Below, piece by piece: positions 1 to 10,323 of a stretch of 64,000 nt of DNA. Source of the DNA: Zygnema circumcarinatum. Taxonomy: Eukaryota > Streptophyta > Zygnematophyceae > Zygnematales > Zygnemataceae. The notes beneath the pieces are model-generated. The model saw only the letters and a list, made by a program, of their open reading frames with translations. It did not search any database and had not been told where the DNA came from. The translations under genes were made by a program, and so were the position numbers. Within the stretch, counting starts at the first letter, position 1. Every line of letters begins with the position of its first letter. The stretch is taken from contig CM074811.1 of NCBI GenBank assembly GCA_037447605.1, forward strand, positions 647,124-711,123, given 5' to 3'.

Positions 1-57
1 GAGGGGAGGGAGGGAGGGAGGGAGGGAGGGAAGGAGGGAGGGAGGGAGGGAGGGATG
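1..57. repeat. (GGGA)n simple repeat
   Basis: Purine tract of GGGA tetramers with one interruption, running off the left edge. Read on the minus strand it is a pyrimidine tract starting about 10 bases past a candidate splice donor (GTGAGA, 66-61), so it may be intronic. Confidence 0.9.
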
Positions 58-66
58 GACTCTCAC

Positions 67-278
67 TGCTCGTAGGCGAGTCCGTTTGTCGTCGTGTGCA
101 ATGTCTTCTACAGTGCAGTTGTACCAGCAGTCCCCCAGTAAGGGGGGTTCCCCCCGCGGGTCGCAGAGCAGCCTCTCTGCCCCCGGGAGGCCCGCGGGAG
201 GCTCGCCCATCTGCTCACCCACCTTCATATACCAATTCGTAAAACACCCTCGAAATTCTTCTCCTGCCTTTGAAACAC
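67..278 (-). CDS. Possible internal exon of an unidentified gene at the left edge
   Basis: The minus strand is open from an acceptor-like TTTAG (about 279-283) to a good donor, GTGAGA at 66-61. It encodes about 70 residues including the fragments EQMGEPPAGLPGAERLL and GDCWYNCTVEDIAHDDK. The composition is balanced, unlike the simple-repeat frames nearby, which is why I list it. An alternative acceptor CAG sits at 266-264. I do not recognise the protein, and the gene would continue beyond the window. It could be a chance open frame in GC-rich sequence. Confidence 0.3.
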
Positions 279-283
279 CTAAA

Positions 284-1066
284 TGACTTAAGTCAATCCT
301 CGAACAGGCAACAAAGGTGTCCCCTCCTCACCTTCACAATGACTCCGACTGTTGTGCAATCCCGTTCGGGAGAATGACCCACTGCATCGTAGTTGAGGTA
401 TATACGAATGGGCTGCTTGCTATCCGTCGCCTGCTCTCCCTCAGCAGAGAGGAGATTCCGGGAACCCTCTCGCCGCTCCAAAGTGGGTTCGTATTGCTGT
501 TAACCAGAAAAAAGTTGAAGGGGACTATTAGGTTTCGAAAGGTTTAAGCTAAATGATTTTGAGGGCTTCCAGAATGTTCAGGGTTGTCGTGCATTTCATA
601 TTGAAGCTCCTAAGGTTTTGAGCTTTCAAGCTTCTAGGGTTACTATGAATTCAATTCTAGGGGTCCAATGGCTTCGATATCGTCAATATAGTTCAACGGA
701 TTTGGTGATGTGACCCATATCTGTCTCCATGCTGCAAAATTTTAGGTCAATTCAAATTTTCAACGGATTTAAGAAATTTCAAAAATGAAACGTAATGTTT
801 CACAGCCATTGAAGTACGCCTCTCACCTGAGGAGTAACGGTGTATTCCGGAATCCCTCGACTTCTCCGTTGCTCCAAAATTTCGCCGTGTATGCATGAAT
901 GCGTTTTGGGAACTGTTCCGGAAAGTTTTTCGTCCTCGATGCTCCGCAGCTCCCTCGCTGACGCTGCAGAAAATAGCAGCGGCAAAAAAACTCCAATGAC
1001 GCAACCCTATTTTCCCATAGACCCAAGAAAACCCGTCCCCGTTGTTTCATTATCGTCAACAGGCAG
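284..1066. other. Non-coding stretch
   Basis: No conserved protein motif or convincing splice pair found on either strand. Base composition is unremarkable and short frames have no coding character. Confidence 0.5.
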
Positions 1067-1385
1067 TGCTGGCGGGGGGGAGGGGGGAGGGGGAGGGGGA
1101 GGGGGAGGGGGGAGGGGGGAGGGGGAGGGGGGAGGGGGGAGGGGGAAGGGGGAAGGGTGAGGGACGGGGGGGACGGGGGAGGGGGGGAGGGGAGAGGGGA
1201 GAGGGGAGAGGGTAGCGGGGAGCGGGGAGCGGGGAGCGGGGAGCGGGGAGCGGGGAGCGGGGAGCGGGGAGCGGGGAGCGGGGAGCGGAGAGCAGGAAGG
1301 TGGGAGGGGGGAGAGGGGAGAGGGAATGGAGGAGAGGGGAGAGGAGAGAGGGGAGAGAGGAGAGAGGGGAGAGGGGAGAGGACAA
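1067..1385. repeat. G-rich purine tract with AGCGGGG heptamer array
   Basis: About 320 bases, nearly all purine on the plus strand. The core (about 1213-1290) is a head-to-tail array of roughly eleven AGCGGGG heptamers, flanked by GGGGGA and GAGGGGA runs. It has G-quadruplex or triplex potential. The long frames it creates (poly-Ser/Pro, Gly/Glu/Arg) are repeat artefacts. Confidence 0.9.
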
Positions 1386-2632
1386 AATAGTAGGAAGGCG
1401 GCAATTAAGAGAAATTAGGGGTGACAACGATAGTTATTCTATTCATATTCTATGCGAATGCAGACTTAATTCTTCAGCTTAAAGAATCTTCCGCATGAAG
1501 CGCGCCCCAGGCCACCCGTGTAGGTGAAGCTCTCTCCCTTTCCCCCCCCAGAGGGTGCGAGCATTAGCAACATCACCGGCAGGCGACATCACTCACTAGA
1601 GGAAGCTTCCGCGTCATTTCTGAAGAGAGGCGCCTTCCCCCCGCCTCCTCTGCGCGCTCTCGCAGCCTCCCGCACACGTCCGCCTGACCATCAGGAGCTC
1701 TAAAACCCTCCACCTCGCCACGCCCTCAACCCTAACCCTAACCCTAATCTTGAACACTCCAGTTGATACTGAAATTGGAATGCAGTCTCCAAACGCTAGG
1801 CAGTGCTCCCTCGGTGGTTGATTCTGACTCCCTCCACATCCCTCCTCTGCCTCTCTCTCTCCCTCTCCGCTCTCTCCCTCTCCGCTCTCTCCCTCGCCCG
1901 CTCTCTACTTCCCTTTCCGCATGCAGGTGGCCCTGTGCGCGCATTGCATGCGCCGTTCCATGCGCCAGTTGGCTCCGTTAGGGTTTGCACCGCCACCCGC
2001 CTCAACGGCAGCAGGAGCCGTCCCCGGGGGGGGGGGCAGCGGGGGGGGGGCGAGGGGGGGGGGGGGGGGGGGGGCCATCCGGGCAGCTGAAACCTTTGGA
2101 ATGTGGCTGCCCGTCATCTTGGGCTGAAATATAATAAAATAAAGTGACGATTGGGATTCATTTCCTGAACTGTCAACTGCCACGTGGTGGTTGGTCAACT
2201 GCTTCCTTCCGGCCGGAAGGAAGCGACAGCAATGTACGAAGGGTTTGAACAGTACGAAGAATCGAATTCTGTCAACAATGGCGGAAAGGTGGCCCGCCTA
2301 TTTCCAAAAGCTGGCGGAAATGGACCAATCAGAAGGTACCATGTGTGACAGATCGCGTTGGCCGTTGAATTCGGTTGACCAATGAGCGGATTTACCCTAC
2401 ACGTGACGTGACGGTAAGTTTGGACTTAACGCTAGCTGCCAAAGCGGCGGTTGACTTGACTTGAATTGAAGGGTCCAAGGGCCATAACGGCGCCACGTCA
2501 GGGGTTCAACGGTACTTCAGGCCGCGATTCGCATGCTTCTAGCGGAACGCGCCCTGTTTAACGGGATACCGTTAACTGTAACAGGACACCTCCCGCCTAC
2601 GGCGAAACTCATAGCGCCGCGACTGAGCGTCA
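1386..2632. other. Intergenic: telomere-like CCCTAA run, CT-rich tract, poly-G tract
   Basis: Contains three CCCTAA hexamers in tandem near 1731-1748, a CT-rich block about 1840-1910, and a G run interrupted by a few bases (about 2028-2074). 2160-2630 holds scattered AACGG, TTGACC and a GCCACGTGG box (about 2181). No gene recognised. Confidence 0.6.
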
Positions 2633-2970
2633 GCCACCGACATAGAGGCCGTCCTGCTGGCGCTTGGGTGATTAGGGCGGCATCTGTCGTTTGAGATGAG
2701 GGTGGATATGTTATGATATTCTGACGTATCAGTTATGGACAAAGTCGGCGGCTGCCGGTCACTGTTACCGTCCTCGTCCGTACACCATCTTCGGGGACGA
2801 CCACCGGCCGGCCTGACGCCGCCGGCAGCGGCTGGCCGTCAAATCCGATACGTTGGCGATTTCACGATATTCTCATTTTTCCCTTTAAAACGACAAATCT
2901 GCCGCCCTGTCGCCCAAGCGCCAGCAGGACGGCCTCGTCTGCCTGAAAGCGTCCAAAAGTAGTCGGTGGC
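2633..2970. repeat. Inverted-repeat (MITE-like) element, about 338 bp
   Basis: The left arm (2633-2691) and the reverse complement of the right arm (2887-2970) share GCCACCGAC, then AGGCCGTCCTGCTGGCGCTTGGG, AGGGCGGCA and TGTCGTTT in the same order. The right arm carries about 20 extra bases. The central 190 bases have no coding potential. No target-site duplication is evident at the arm tips, so borders are uncertain. No transposase is present. Confidence 0.65.
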
Positions 2971-3759
2971 CTGTGATTGGCTCGTGCTGCCGCGCTAGTA
3001 ATGGCTGTACGGCCGCCTCGGACCAGCCAACAGCTCAAAGCAAGCCCGATGCGTACGGCACCCAGCCGGACGGACTCGTCGAATTTTTAATCGCCCGGTT
3101 TGACTGCTGCCCGTCCTTTGAACGGCCGCAGATGAGCATGTACATGTGCACCAGCAGTTTAATGTGAGCGTAAACTGTGGGGAGAGGGTCCATGCTCTCC
3201 TTGTTCCCCGTTCTACGGGCTCTTCCACGTGTCCTTGCCCGCGCAGCTGTCCGCCCCCTTCAGTCACAAAACGACAAACTCCTCATCATGTTGACCGTTC
3301 ACACTAACCAAGTCGAACAGAAACGACAAACCTCATAAAACTGTTGTCAATTTGTCGCAATGAGACGCGCTGATGGAACTCGGCCCTTTGTCGCTTACGG
3401 TACTGTAGCTGCGTCTCGTCCATGCTGTACGGATGGTACAGTCAGTCCGTTCGGTCGGGCGTTGAGTTGGCGGCGGCAGGATTCGTGGTTTCGGGTGTGG
3501 CTCGCAGTTGAGGGAGGGAGGCGAACCATGCGCTCACGCACAACACTAATACTTGGCGCTGGGGAAAACGACAAAATGTTCACTCTTAGGCGTGGATGCT
3601 CATGCTAGGGGCTGTGCATGTGAACTTGAAATGGGAAGTTTTAAGATGAGATGGCCCCATCCAGAAATTAAAATTGGCACAGAAGGAGAAAGAGCTATAG
3701 ACTTCGAACCGAGAGGAAAAACAGCTTTAAGAAGGAAGTGAATGAATTTAGGGTTCTGC
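2971..3759. other. Intergenic downstream of psuG
   Basis: Several AAACGACAAA motifs (about 3267, 3330, 3568). No conserved coding motif recognised. Confidence 0.5.
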
Positions 3760-3764
3760 TTACA
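3760..3764 (-). terminator. TGTAA poly(A) signal candidate for psuG
   Basis: TGTAA on the minus strand 128 nt past the psuG stop. TGTAA is the usual chlorophyte polyadenylation signal. Confidence 0.5.
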
Positions 3765-3891
3765 ATGGGCTCTTGAAGGGGCACTATGCTACAAAGAGTG
3801 GGTGAATTTGAATGGAAACAATCTATGTGCTGATGATGTTGTTTCGGTTGGCCAGAACAGAACGGCACGCAGCTTCCCCATGTGGCTCCAG

Positions 3892-5707
3892 CTACAGGCG
3901 GCTGCTACAGGCGGCTGCTACAGGCGGGTGCAGGAGGCGGCGGCGGTGCAGGGCGACGCAGACCTCCGCTCCGACCTTGGCGTTGTTTTTCACGAGGGCG
4001 ATGTCTGGAGGAGGGGGGGGCGGTCAAGGATACCGCAATGGGCAATCATTCAGAAACGTCAGCGTATTTGACTTTGACATAGTTTGACTTTGACATAGTT
4101 TGACTTTGACTTCCACTTTGAAAGTGACTTGAGAGGGAGAGGGAGGGAGAGGGAGAGGGAGAGGGAGAGGGAGAGGGAGAGGGAGGAGGAGGATACTGGC
4201 CGCCAGGGAGGCGCCTCCGGTGAGTTCGCTGATGCGGCGGAGGAGGAAGGGCGTCACATGGCTGCCGCCCACCCCCTGAACCCTACACCCTCTTGCAAAA
4301 AAAACCTCAATCAAAAGCAGTGCCTCTCCACTCCCCATCCCTCTCTCTCTCTCCCTCTCTCTCTCAACCCTCTCTCTCTCTCTCCCACTCCCTCCCCTCT
4401 CCCAGCATCTCAAGCCCCTTCAAGGTCCCGTCCCTCTCCCTACTCAGCCTCCTTCAGAGCGGTGCAGATCGCCGCCTCCACGTGTCGACCCGCCGCCGCG
4501 TCCTCCGCCGGAATCGGAACGGCGATGACCATTCCGCTGCCGAGTTCCATGCGGCCGTTGGCCTCTGCGGCGAACAGTTCCGTTCCGTTCAGTTTAGTTG
4601 CACAGAAACACCGCAGAGAACGCCCTGCCCTCTCACATGGAACAGTGTGACGTGACCAGGAACCCTACAAGCGCTGGTATCCAATCAGTTCTTGACAACT
4701 CCAAAAACGACCAACGATGAACAGACTCGGCAAAATCGATAAAACATTGCAAACCCTAACCCTAATTTTAGGAATGTTTAAAACCTTAATTTGGTGGGAA
4801 CCCTAAACGAGAGAGCTTTAGAAGTAAAAGCTCAGTTTGAAAGTTTTTGAAAAAGTGTACGAACGCACCAATCAGAGCTGCACAGCTGTCGGGATCATCC
4901 ACTCGACATGGAACCTGCCACGCGTCACTTCAGTTCAGTTCAGTTCAACCCAAGCAGTAAAACTGGAAGCAGCTTTCAAGAACATTTTGTTCGCACCCAA
5001 AAAACCAAAAAAAAGCCCCAAAAAGGATTCGGGAAAAAGGGGGGATAAAGTTGAGCAAGGAGACGGGAAAGTGTTTATGAATGATTCCATCGTTGATATA
5101 AAAATAAATAAAAAGAATTTAATGAGAAAGCATGGAGGGGGGGGGGGGACACCTGGCAGCCGCTGGTTGGAGTAAAGAAGGCAGGAAATTCGTCCGTGCC
5201 GTACCCGACCACTGTCACTCCCTGCGTTTCCTGCACAGCGCTAACTCGCATAATGGAGGGTGTTAGAGGGGGCAAGGCTTCTAAAGTTCCTGGGAGGGAG
5301 AGAAGGAGAGAGAGAGAGAGAGGGAAAGGAGAGGGAGGGAAGGAAGGAGGAAAGAGAAGCAGGCACCGGGGGGAGGAGGGAACCGGTAGGAAGAAACAGA
5401 GGGAGACAGTGAAAGGGAAGGGGGGGGGGGAGAGAGAGAGAGAGAGAGAGAGGGGGAGGGGCGAAAAGAGAGCTCTCGCACCAAGTACTCGAGAGTGCGT
5501 GGAATGTCGAGGACGGACTTTGCGCCGGCGCACACGACGGCGACAGGTGTCCTCCCGAGCTCCGTCAGATCGGAGGACACATCCATGGCTGAGATGCACC
5601 CACGTAGGCCACCAAGAGAGAGAGAGAGGGAGAGAGAGAGAGAGAAAGAGAAAAAAGAAAAGCGTTCATACATTCGCACAAGGATCTCCATCCGTCTCCT
5701 TCGTTCG

Positions 5708-5738
<31 letters not shown>

Positions 5739-7589
5739 CACACACAAAGCCTCCCTCTGCCCCTTCCTCCCTTTCTCTTCCTCCCTCCAACCTCTTTCCA
5801 ATGTCCCGTTCACGACTCTTCGGAAGTGCAGACGCCCGCCATGCTTTTGGCGGTTAAAGTGCCAAAAGCATGTGACGAGGTTGCAGGGTTCAGGGCCTAG
5901 GGTTGCAGGGTTCAGGGCCTAGGGTTGCAGGGTTCAGGGCCTAGGGTTGCAGGGTTCAGGGCCTAGGGTTGCAGGGTTCAGGGCCTAGGGTTGCAGGGTT
6001 CAGGGCCTAGGGTTGCAGGGTTCAGGGCCTAGGGTTGCAGGGTTCAGGGCCTAGGGTTGCAGGGTTCAGGGCCTAGGGTTGCAGGGTTCAGGGCCTAGGG
6101 TTGCACTCACAGGCCTCCCCGTGGCGGTGGACGCCGCCGATCCCTCCCGTCACGAACACACGGATGCCCACCTGACGGGACACACGCGCCTCTGTTCTCC
6201 GTTCAGTAATGGACAGAGGGAGGGAGGGAGGGACGGGGGGAGGGGGAGGGGGAGGGGGAGGGGGAGGGGAGGACGCGGTTTTTTGGGGTTCAGGGCGCCA
6301 CCTTGGCAGCAAAGAACATCGTCGCTGACACCGTTGTTGCTCCCGTTTGGCGTTTTGCAATCTGTTGCACTCATGTTACAATGATCTCAGAGACGAGAGG
6401 GGGAGAGAGGAAAGGGGGGGGGGGGGGGGGGGGTAAGGTGGGAGTGGAGGGGTGGGGTGAGGGGAAGAGGCAGAGAAAGAAAGCATCAGAAAGAAACAAG
6501 GGGGAAAGACAGGGGAGCGAGATGAAGAGACAGAAAGAGAGCATCAAAAAGTAAAGCGAAGTGATAGGGGGAGAGAGAGAGAGATCATGCCGCTGCACGA
6601 GTCACGTCCTTTATATAAAGCTTTATTATAAAGAAATACAGTCCACCTTATTTCCTCCCTCCGCCCACTCCCTTCCTCTCTCTTCCCTCTCTCTCTCTCC
6701 CTCCCTCACCACGGCTGCCACGTCCCTCCGAGCGGTCTTCACCGCCTCCTTCCCGAGCCGAGCGAGCGCTCCGAGTCGATCTCGGGTCATTCCTGAGACA
6801 AATCCGACCACCCCAAACCCTAAAAATTACTGCAAGGAAGGTAGTTTAAGATGATTCCAAGCTACATTCGCCCTCCCTCTCTCCCTCTCCCACTCTCGGT
6901 CTCCCTCCTGTCCCGCTCTCCCATCTTCCTCCCTCTGCCCTTACGCCTCTGTCCTCTCATGCTGGCTATCTGTTTCTGCAAGTGGAACACGATCGAAATG
7001 TGGTGATTCCTATGGGGGAAAAGCTAGGAATAACAAACAAACAAATTACAAAAACAGAAGAAAAGAAGGGAAATTCTTCCTGACCTATATGGGGTACACC
7101 TTCACATATGGCGATGGTGGCGGGGACGGCTCCGACCGCCCTAATAATGGATTCAACTTGCTCAGCAGTAGCCAGATTCTGGGGAAAGGGCATTCCTGGA
7201 ATTGAAAATGAATTAAACCAGAAGAAAAAAGAAAGCGAAAAGGTCAAAACAAAAGTCGCAACTTCTGTCAGTACAAGCGAGTACACTTCGCGGAGGAAAG
7301 GACATATTATACAAACCCTAAATTTACCAGGAATCTCTGATCACTGCAACCCTACAAAGAACTAAAATAGGCAGAACAAGGGCAAGCACAAACTGAGATT
7401 TCATTAGGTCGATAAAGCAGAAACAGAACTTGGCAGGCGGGGGGGGGAGCGATACAGCGAGAGGACGGGGCGAGGGAGCGGCACACACAGTGGGGTGGGG
7501 AGGGGATTGAAAGAAGAGAGAAAGGAAGTGGCAGGGAGGAAGGGCCAGCGAGAGAGAGAGAGAGCGAGCGAGCGAAAGAGAGAGGGAGA

Positions 7590-7642
<53 letters not shown>

Positions 7643-8634
7643 TGGCACACAATGGTGGACTCCAGCGCCACCACGGGCCTCCCGCAGAGCAGCGCATCCT
7701 TCACTTCTGCGCTCACTGCCAACCCCGCAGCCTCTGCACTCTCCAGAAGGGCCTGCCAAGAAGGGAGCGGGGAGAGGGAGAGGGAGAGGGAGAGGGAGAG
7801 GGAGAGGGAGAGGGAGAGGGACAGGGAGAGGGAGAGGAAGAGGGAGAGAGAGAGGGAGAGGGAGTGGGAGAGGGTGAGGGAGAGGGAGAGGGAGAGGGAG
7901 AGGGAGAGGGAGAGGGATTGGGATTGGGAGAGGGAGAGGGAGAGGGAGAGGGAGGGGGGGAGGGAAAAGAAGGGGGAGGGGGGAGAGGGGAGAGGGGAGA
8001 GTGGGAGCCAATTAGGGTTTTACGATTCTTAAGAGAGAGAGGGCGACATCATTTCCTTTAAGAGTCCTAGGAGGCTATAGAGATTCAGAAGAGGGTTATG
8101 GCTGTTTGGGGTTCTGTGAGATCTGAGGTTTTGAGATTTTCGGAATTTCGAGTTTCTGGGGTTGTTGGGGTTTTAGGGAATTCATTTATTATTTATTTAT
8201 GGTTGTAGGGAACTCGGGTTCAGGTTTGTAGAGTTAAAATTTAACTTTAAATTTAAATTTTCCAGGGGTTTAGCAGTTTATATTTGGAGCTTAAAAGACT
8301 TCAAGCATTGAAAAGGTTTTAGAGCTTAAGGTCGAAGGCTTTGCAGGGCTTAAAGATTAACATTCAAAAAATAAAAATAAAACAATGTTTGTTTTCGAGG
8401 GTTTTGAAGTCTAGAGTTTTCCGGGATTTAAAATTTTCCGGGTTGTAGGCTTGAGGGCTAAGGGTTTCAGGGTTTTAGGATGGCAAGGGTTTAATTTAAT
8501 GATTTGTTTAGAGTGCAGGGTTTTGAATTCCATAGCTTCTAAATTCTCAATTTCACATTTACCAAACCCTAAAATCCCCGAATGTAGCTACATAACGGTT
8601 CCGTAAAAAATCACACCTTCTGCCGTGCAGCCAT
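3892..8634 (-). CDS. psuG: Pseudouridine-5'-phosphate glycosidase, 12 exons, peroxisomal tail
   Basis: Hydrolyses pseudouridine 5'-phosphate to uracil and ribose 5-phosphate, the last step of pseudouridine breakdown (PUMY in plants, PsuG in bacteria). Exons on the minus strand: 8634-8617, 7752-7641, 7195-7085, 6792-6710, 6361-6302, 6171-6111, 5588-5482, 5230-5153, 4914-4869, 4564-4444, 4291-4197, 4004-3892. All phases close, giving 334 aa (family about 300-330). Landmarks in order: [11 protein letters not shown] (from residue 30), [62 protein letters not shown] (Lys-172 is at the position of the ribose-adduct lysine of E. coli PsuG), [42 protein letters not shown]. The C-terminus is -SSRL, and SRL is a canonical type-1 peroxisomal signal. 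Exon 1 (six codons, MAARQK) is the least certain. Introns are packed with pyrimidine-rich simple repeats. Confidence 0.93.
4068..4112. repeat. Short tandem repeat TTTGACTTTGACATAG x3
   Basis: Nearly three copies of a 16-17-base unit in the last psuG intron, followed by a (GAGGGA)n tract to about 4190 that is the sense-strand pyrimidine tract. Confidence 0.8.
5282..5465. repeat. GA-rich simple repeat in psuG intron
   Basis: Purine tract of GA, GAGGG and poly-G runs between psuG exons 7 and 8. A similar tract (about 5610-5660) lies just upstream of exon 7 in the sense direction. Confidence 0.85.
5878..6105. repeat. 22-bp minisatellite, about 10 near-identical copies
   Basis: Head-to-tail copies of a 22-base unit made of GTTGCAGGGTTCAGG and GCCTAGG, with almost no divergence. 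The array fills one side of psuG intron 6 and begins within about five bases of the exon 6 splice donor (GTGAGT, 6110-6105). The lack of divergence implies recent expansion or ongoing homogenisation. Confidence 0.95.
7588..7638. repeat. (GA)n microsatellite
   Basis: About 50 bases of uninterrupted GA directly adjacent to the psuG exon 2 donor. On the sense strand it is (CT)n. Confidence 0.9.
7768..8002. repeat. (GGGAGA)n hexamer array
   Basis: About 235 bases of GGGAGA-type hexamers with point variants, in psuG intron 1. It generates the spurious long frames rich in Glu/Gly or Pro/Leu here. Confidence 0.9.
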
Positions 8635-9459
8635 GAGCCACCTCCCCTCCCGTTCCACGTCAGTTACGCGGTTCAGTTCCGTTCCAGTTTCCGTTTCAGT
8701 TCTCGCCAGTTTCACGCAATCCCTGCCGTCCGGACCACGGGCCCAAAAACTGAAAGTCGCGATCGGGATTTCGGCAATGTGAACAGTATTAAAATGAAAA
8801 CAAAATCGTCGGTGTCTTTCGATACCACTCAAATCGATACATAATATCGATACCGTCTCAACAATATCTTGATACCCTTAGTTTTCCGTAGAACCAAACA
8901 ACGATGTTGTTTTCCGTACTTTTGGGTTCGCAAACTTTTTCTACCGTTTGAAATTCCGTATCAGCTTCGAGCCCGCTGATTGGTCTAAACGGCGGCGGAT
9001 ACTACAGACGACCACTCTCGGGAGGCCACGTGTCATTTTTCAATTCGATCAATAGTTTGGGGCCGGTTCAGTGCCACGTGGGAGCGTCAGCGGTTCTAAT
9101 ACACTAAACGACAAAATGATATTGCTGATATCTCGATATCCAAAACGATCAGTCGCCATTTCCGTACCCTCTGCATTCAACGGCCGCTCCCATGAACGCG
9201 CACCGGTGACCGGTGACCACACGGACTGTCACTTGGCATCATTGTGGACGCACGTGGCAGATTCTACGGCACTGACATCATGGGCAGATCGACGGTCGTC
9301 AATGCGCCAGATTTCACTCTTTAAGGCCCGTACGGACATGTGATCACATGACCACAACGGCCGTACGGTGCCGCTCAACAGCGGGCCGCGTTCCATGAAC
9401 GAAATTGGAAAACGCCGTCAGCCAATGGGGGCTCGCCCGCGCATTCACCCCTCCGTAGT
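8635..9459. other. Upstream region of psuG, no gene seen
   Basis: Presumed psuG promoter side. Contains CACGTG boxes near 9022, 9075 and 9252, ATCGATAC-type motifs (about 8833-8875) and repeated CAGTTCCG words (about 8660-8710). No coding motif recognised. Confidence 0.5.
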
Positions 9460-9790
9460 TCCTCCCTCCCTGGTACCCTCCCTGGTATCCCCCTCTCGTC
9501 TCTTCCCCCTCCCTAGTCGCTCCCTCCGTTCCTAGTCCCTCCCTCCCCAGTCCCTCCCTCCCTACTCCCTCCTCCCCAGTCCCTCCTTCAGTCCTTCCCC
9601 AGTCCCTCCCTTCCTAGTGTCTCCTTCCCAGTCCCTCCCTCCCCAGTCCCTCCCTCCCTAGTCCCTCCCTCCCTAGTCCCTCCCTCCCTAGTCCCTCCCT
9701 CCCTAGTCCCTCCTCCCCAGTCCCTCCCTCCATTTTTCCTTCTCCCCAGTCCCTCCCTCCCTACAGTAGTCCCTCCCTCCCGCCGGCCGT
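9460..9790. repeat. CCCTCCCTAGT minisatellite
   Basis: About 330 bases of degenerate 12-16-base units built from AGTCCCTCCCTCCCT. Non-coding. Confidence 0.9.
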
Positions 9791-9827
9791 ACGGTACCGG
9801 TCCTACCCACCGACTTCTCTCTCAATA

Positions 9828-9979
9828 GGGCTGCGTTGTTGCGTAGTTTTCCGCTCCTCGCTTGCTTTCTTCTTTGGTAATTGGGTCTTTTTGCGCCCAG
9901 ATTAGTTCCTCGTGGTTCCCCATGCTGATGTTGTCCATGCACATTTGATGGCATCATCGCCATCGTGAGATCAACGCCA
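9828..9979 (-). repeat. Dispersed short repeat, copy 1 (long form)
   Basis: On the minus strand it reads GTGGCGTTGATCTCACGATGG, then GATGATGCCATCAAATGT, ACATGGACAACATCAGCATG, GGGAACCACGAGGAAC, continuing to a downstream block containing GGAGCGGAAAACTACG and CAACAACGCAGCCCTA. The same order of blocks occurs at 31463-31609. Shorter copies are at 21422, 42984, 43285, 50132 and 59054. Confidence 0.85.
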
Positions 9980-10323
9980 CACTCTCTCTCATATTTGTTT
10001 TTGTCTTTTTCGCGTCGGTACGATCCAGTCACGAGGAGCCATACGGGTACAGTAACGTGTCTACTTCCGCTCGCTCGCTCGCACGTGCGGACATTGAGAG
10101 GAGCAATTTGGCATCAGGCGTTGTCGGACTCCCAAACAGCCGTCCGTACACTGATCGCGATTTTTTCGCAACTTTTCGAGTCAACGTCCGTCAAAAATGA
10201 GCTCCCGACGCTGACCGTGACCGTAACGCGACGTGACTGCGTCCTATTGACAGTTTGCTCATACTGTACTGTACCGGACGAATGCACGAATGTACAGTAC
10301 TGTACTGTACTTGAATTTTTGTT

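Noticed and set aside
823-1427. Long frames rich in Ser/Pro/Leu or Gly/Glu/Arg
   Set aside because: They are translations of the G-rich heptamer tract with no conserved domain. Similar frames at 5280-5900, 7350-8060, 36155-36900, 37800-38210 and 40228-40910 are also repeat artefacts, apart from genuine exons they overlap.
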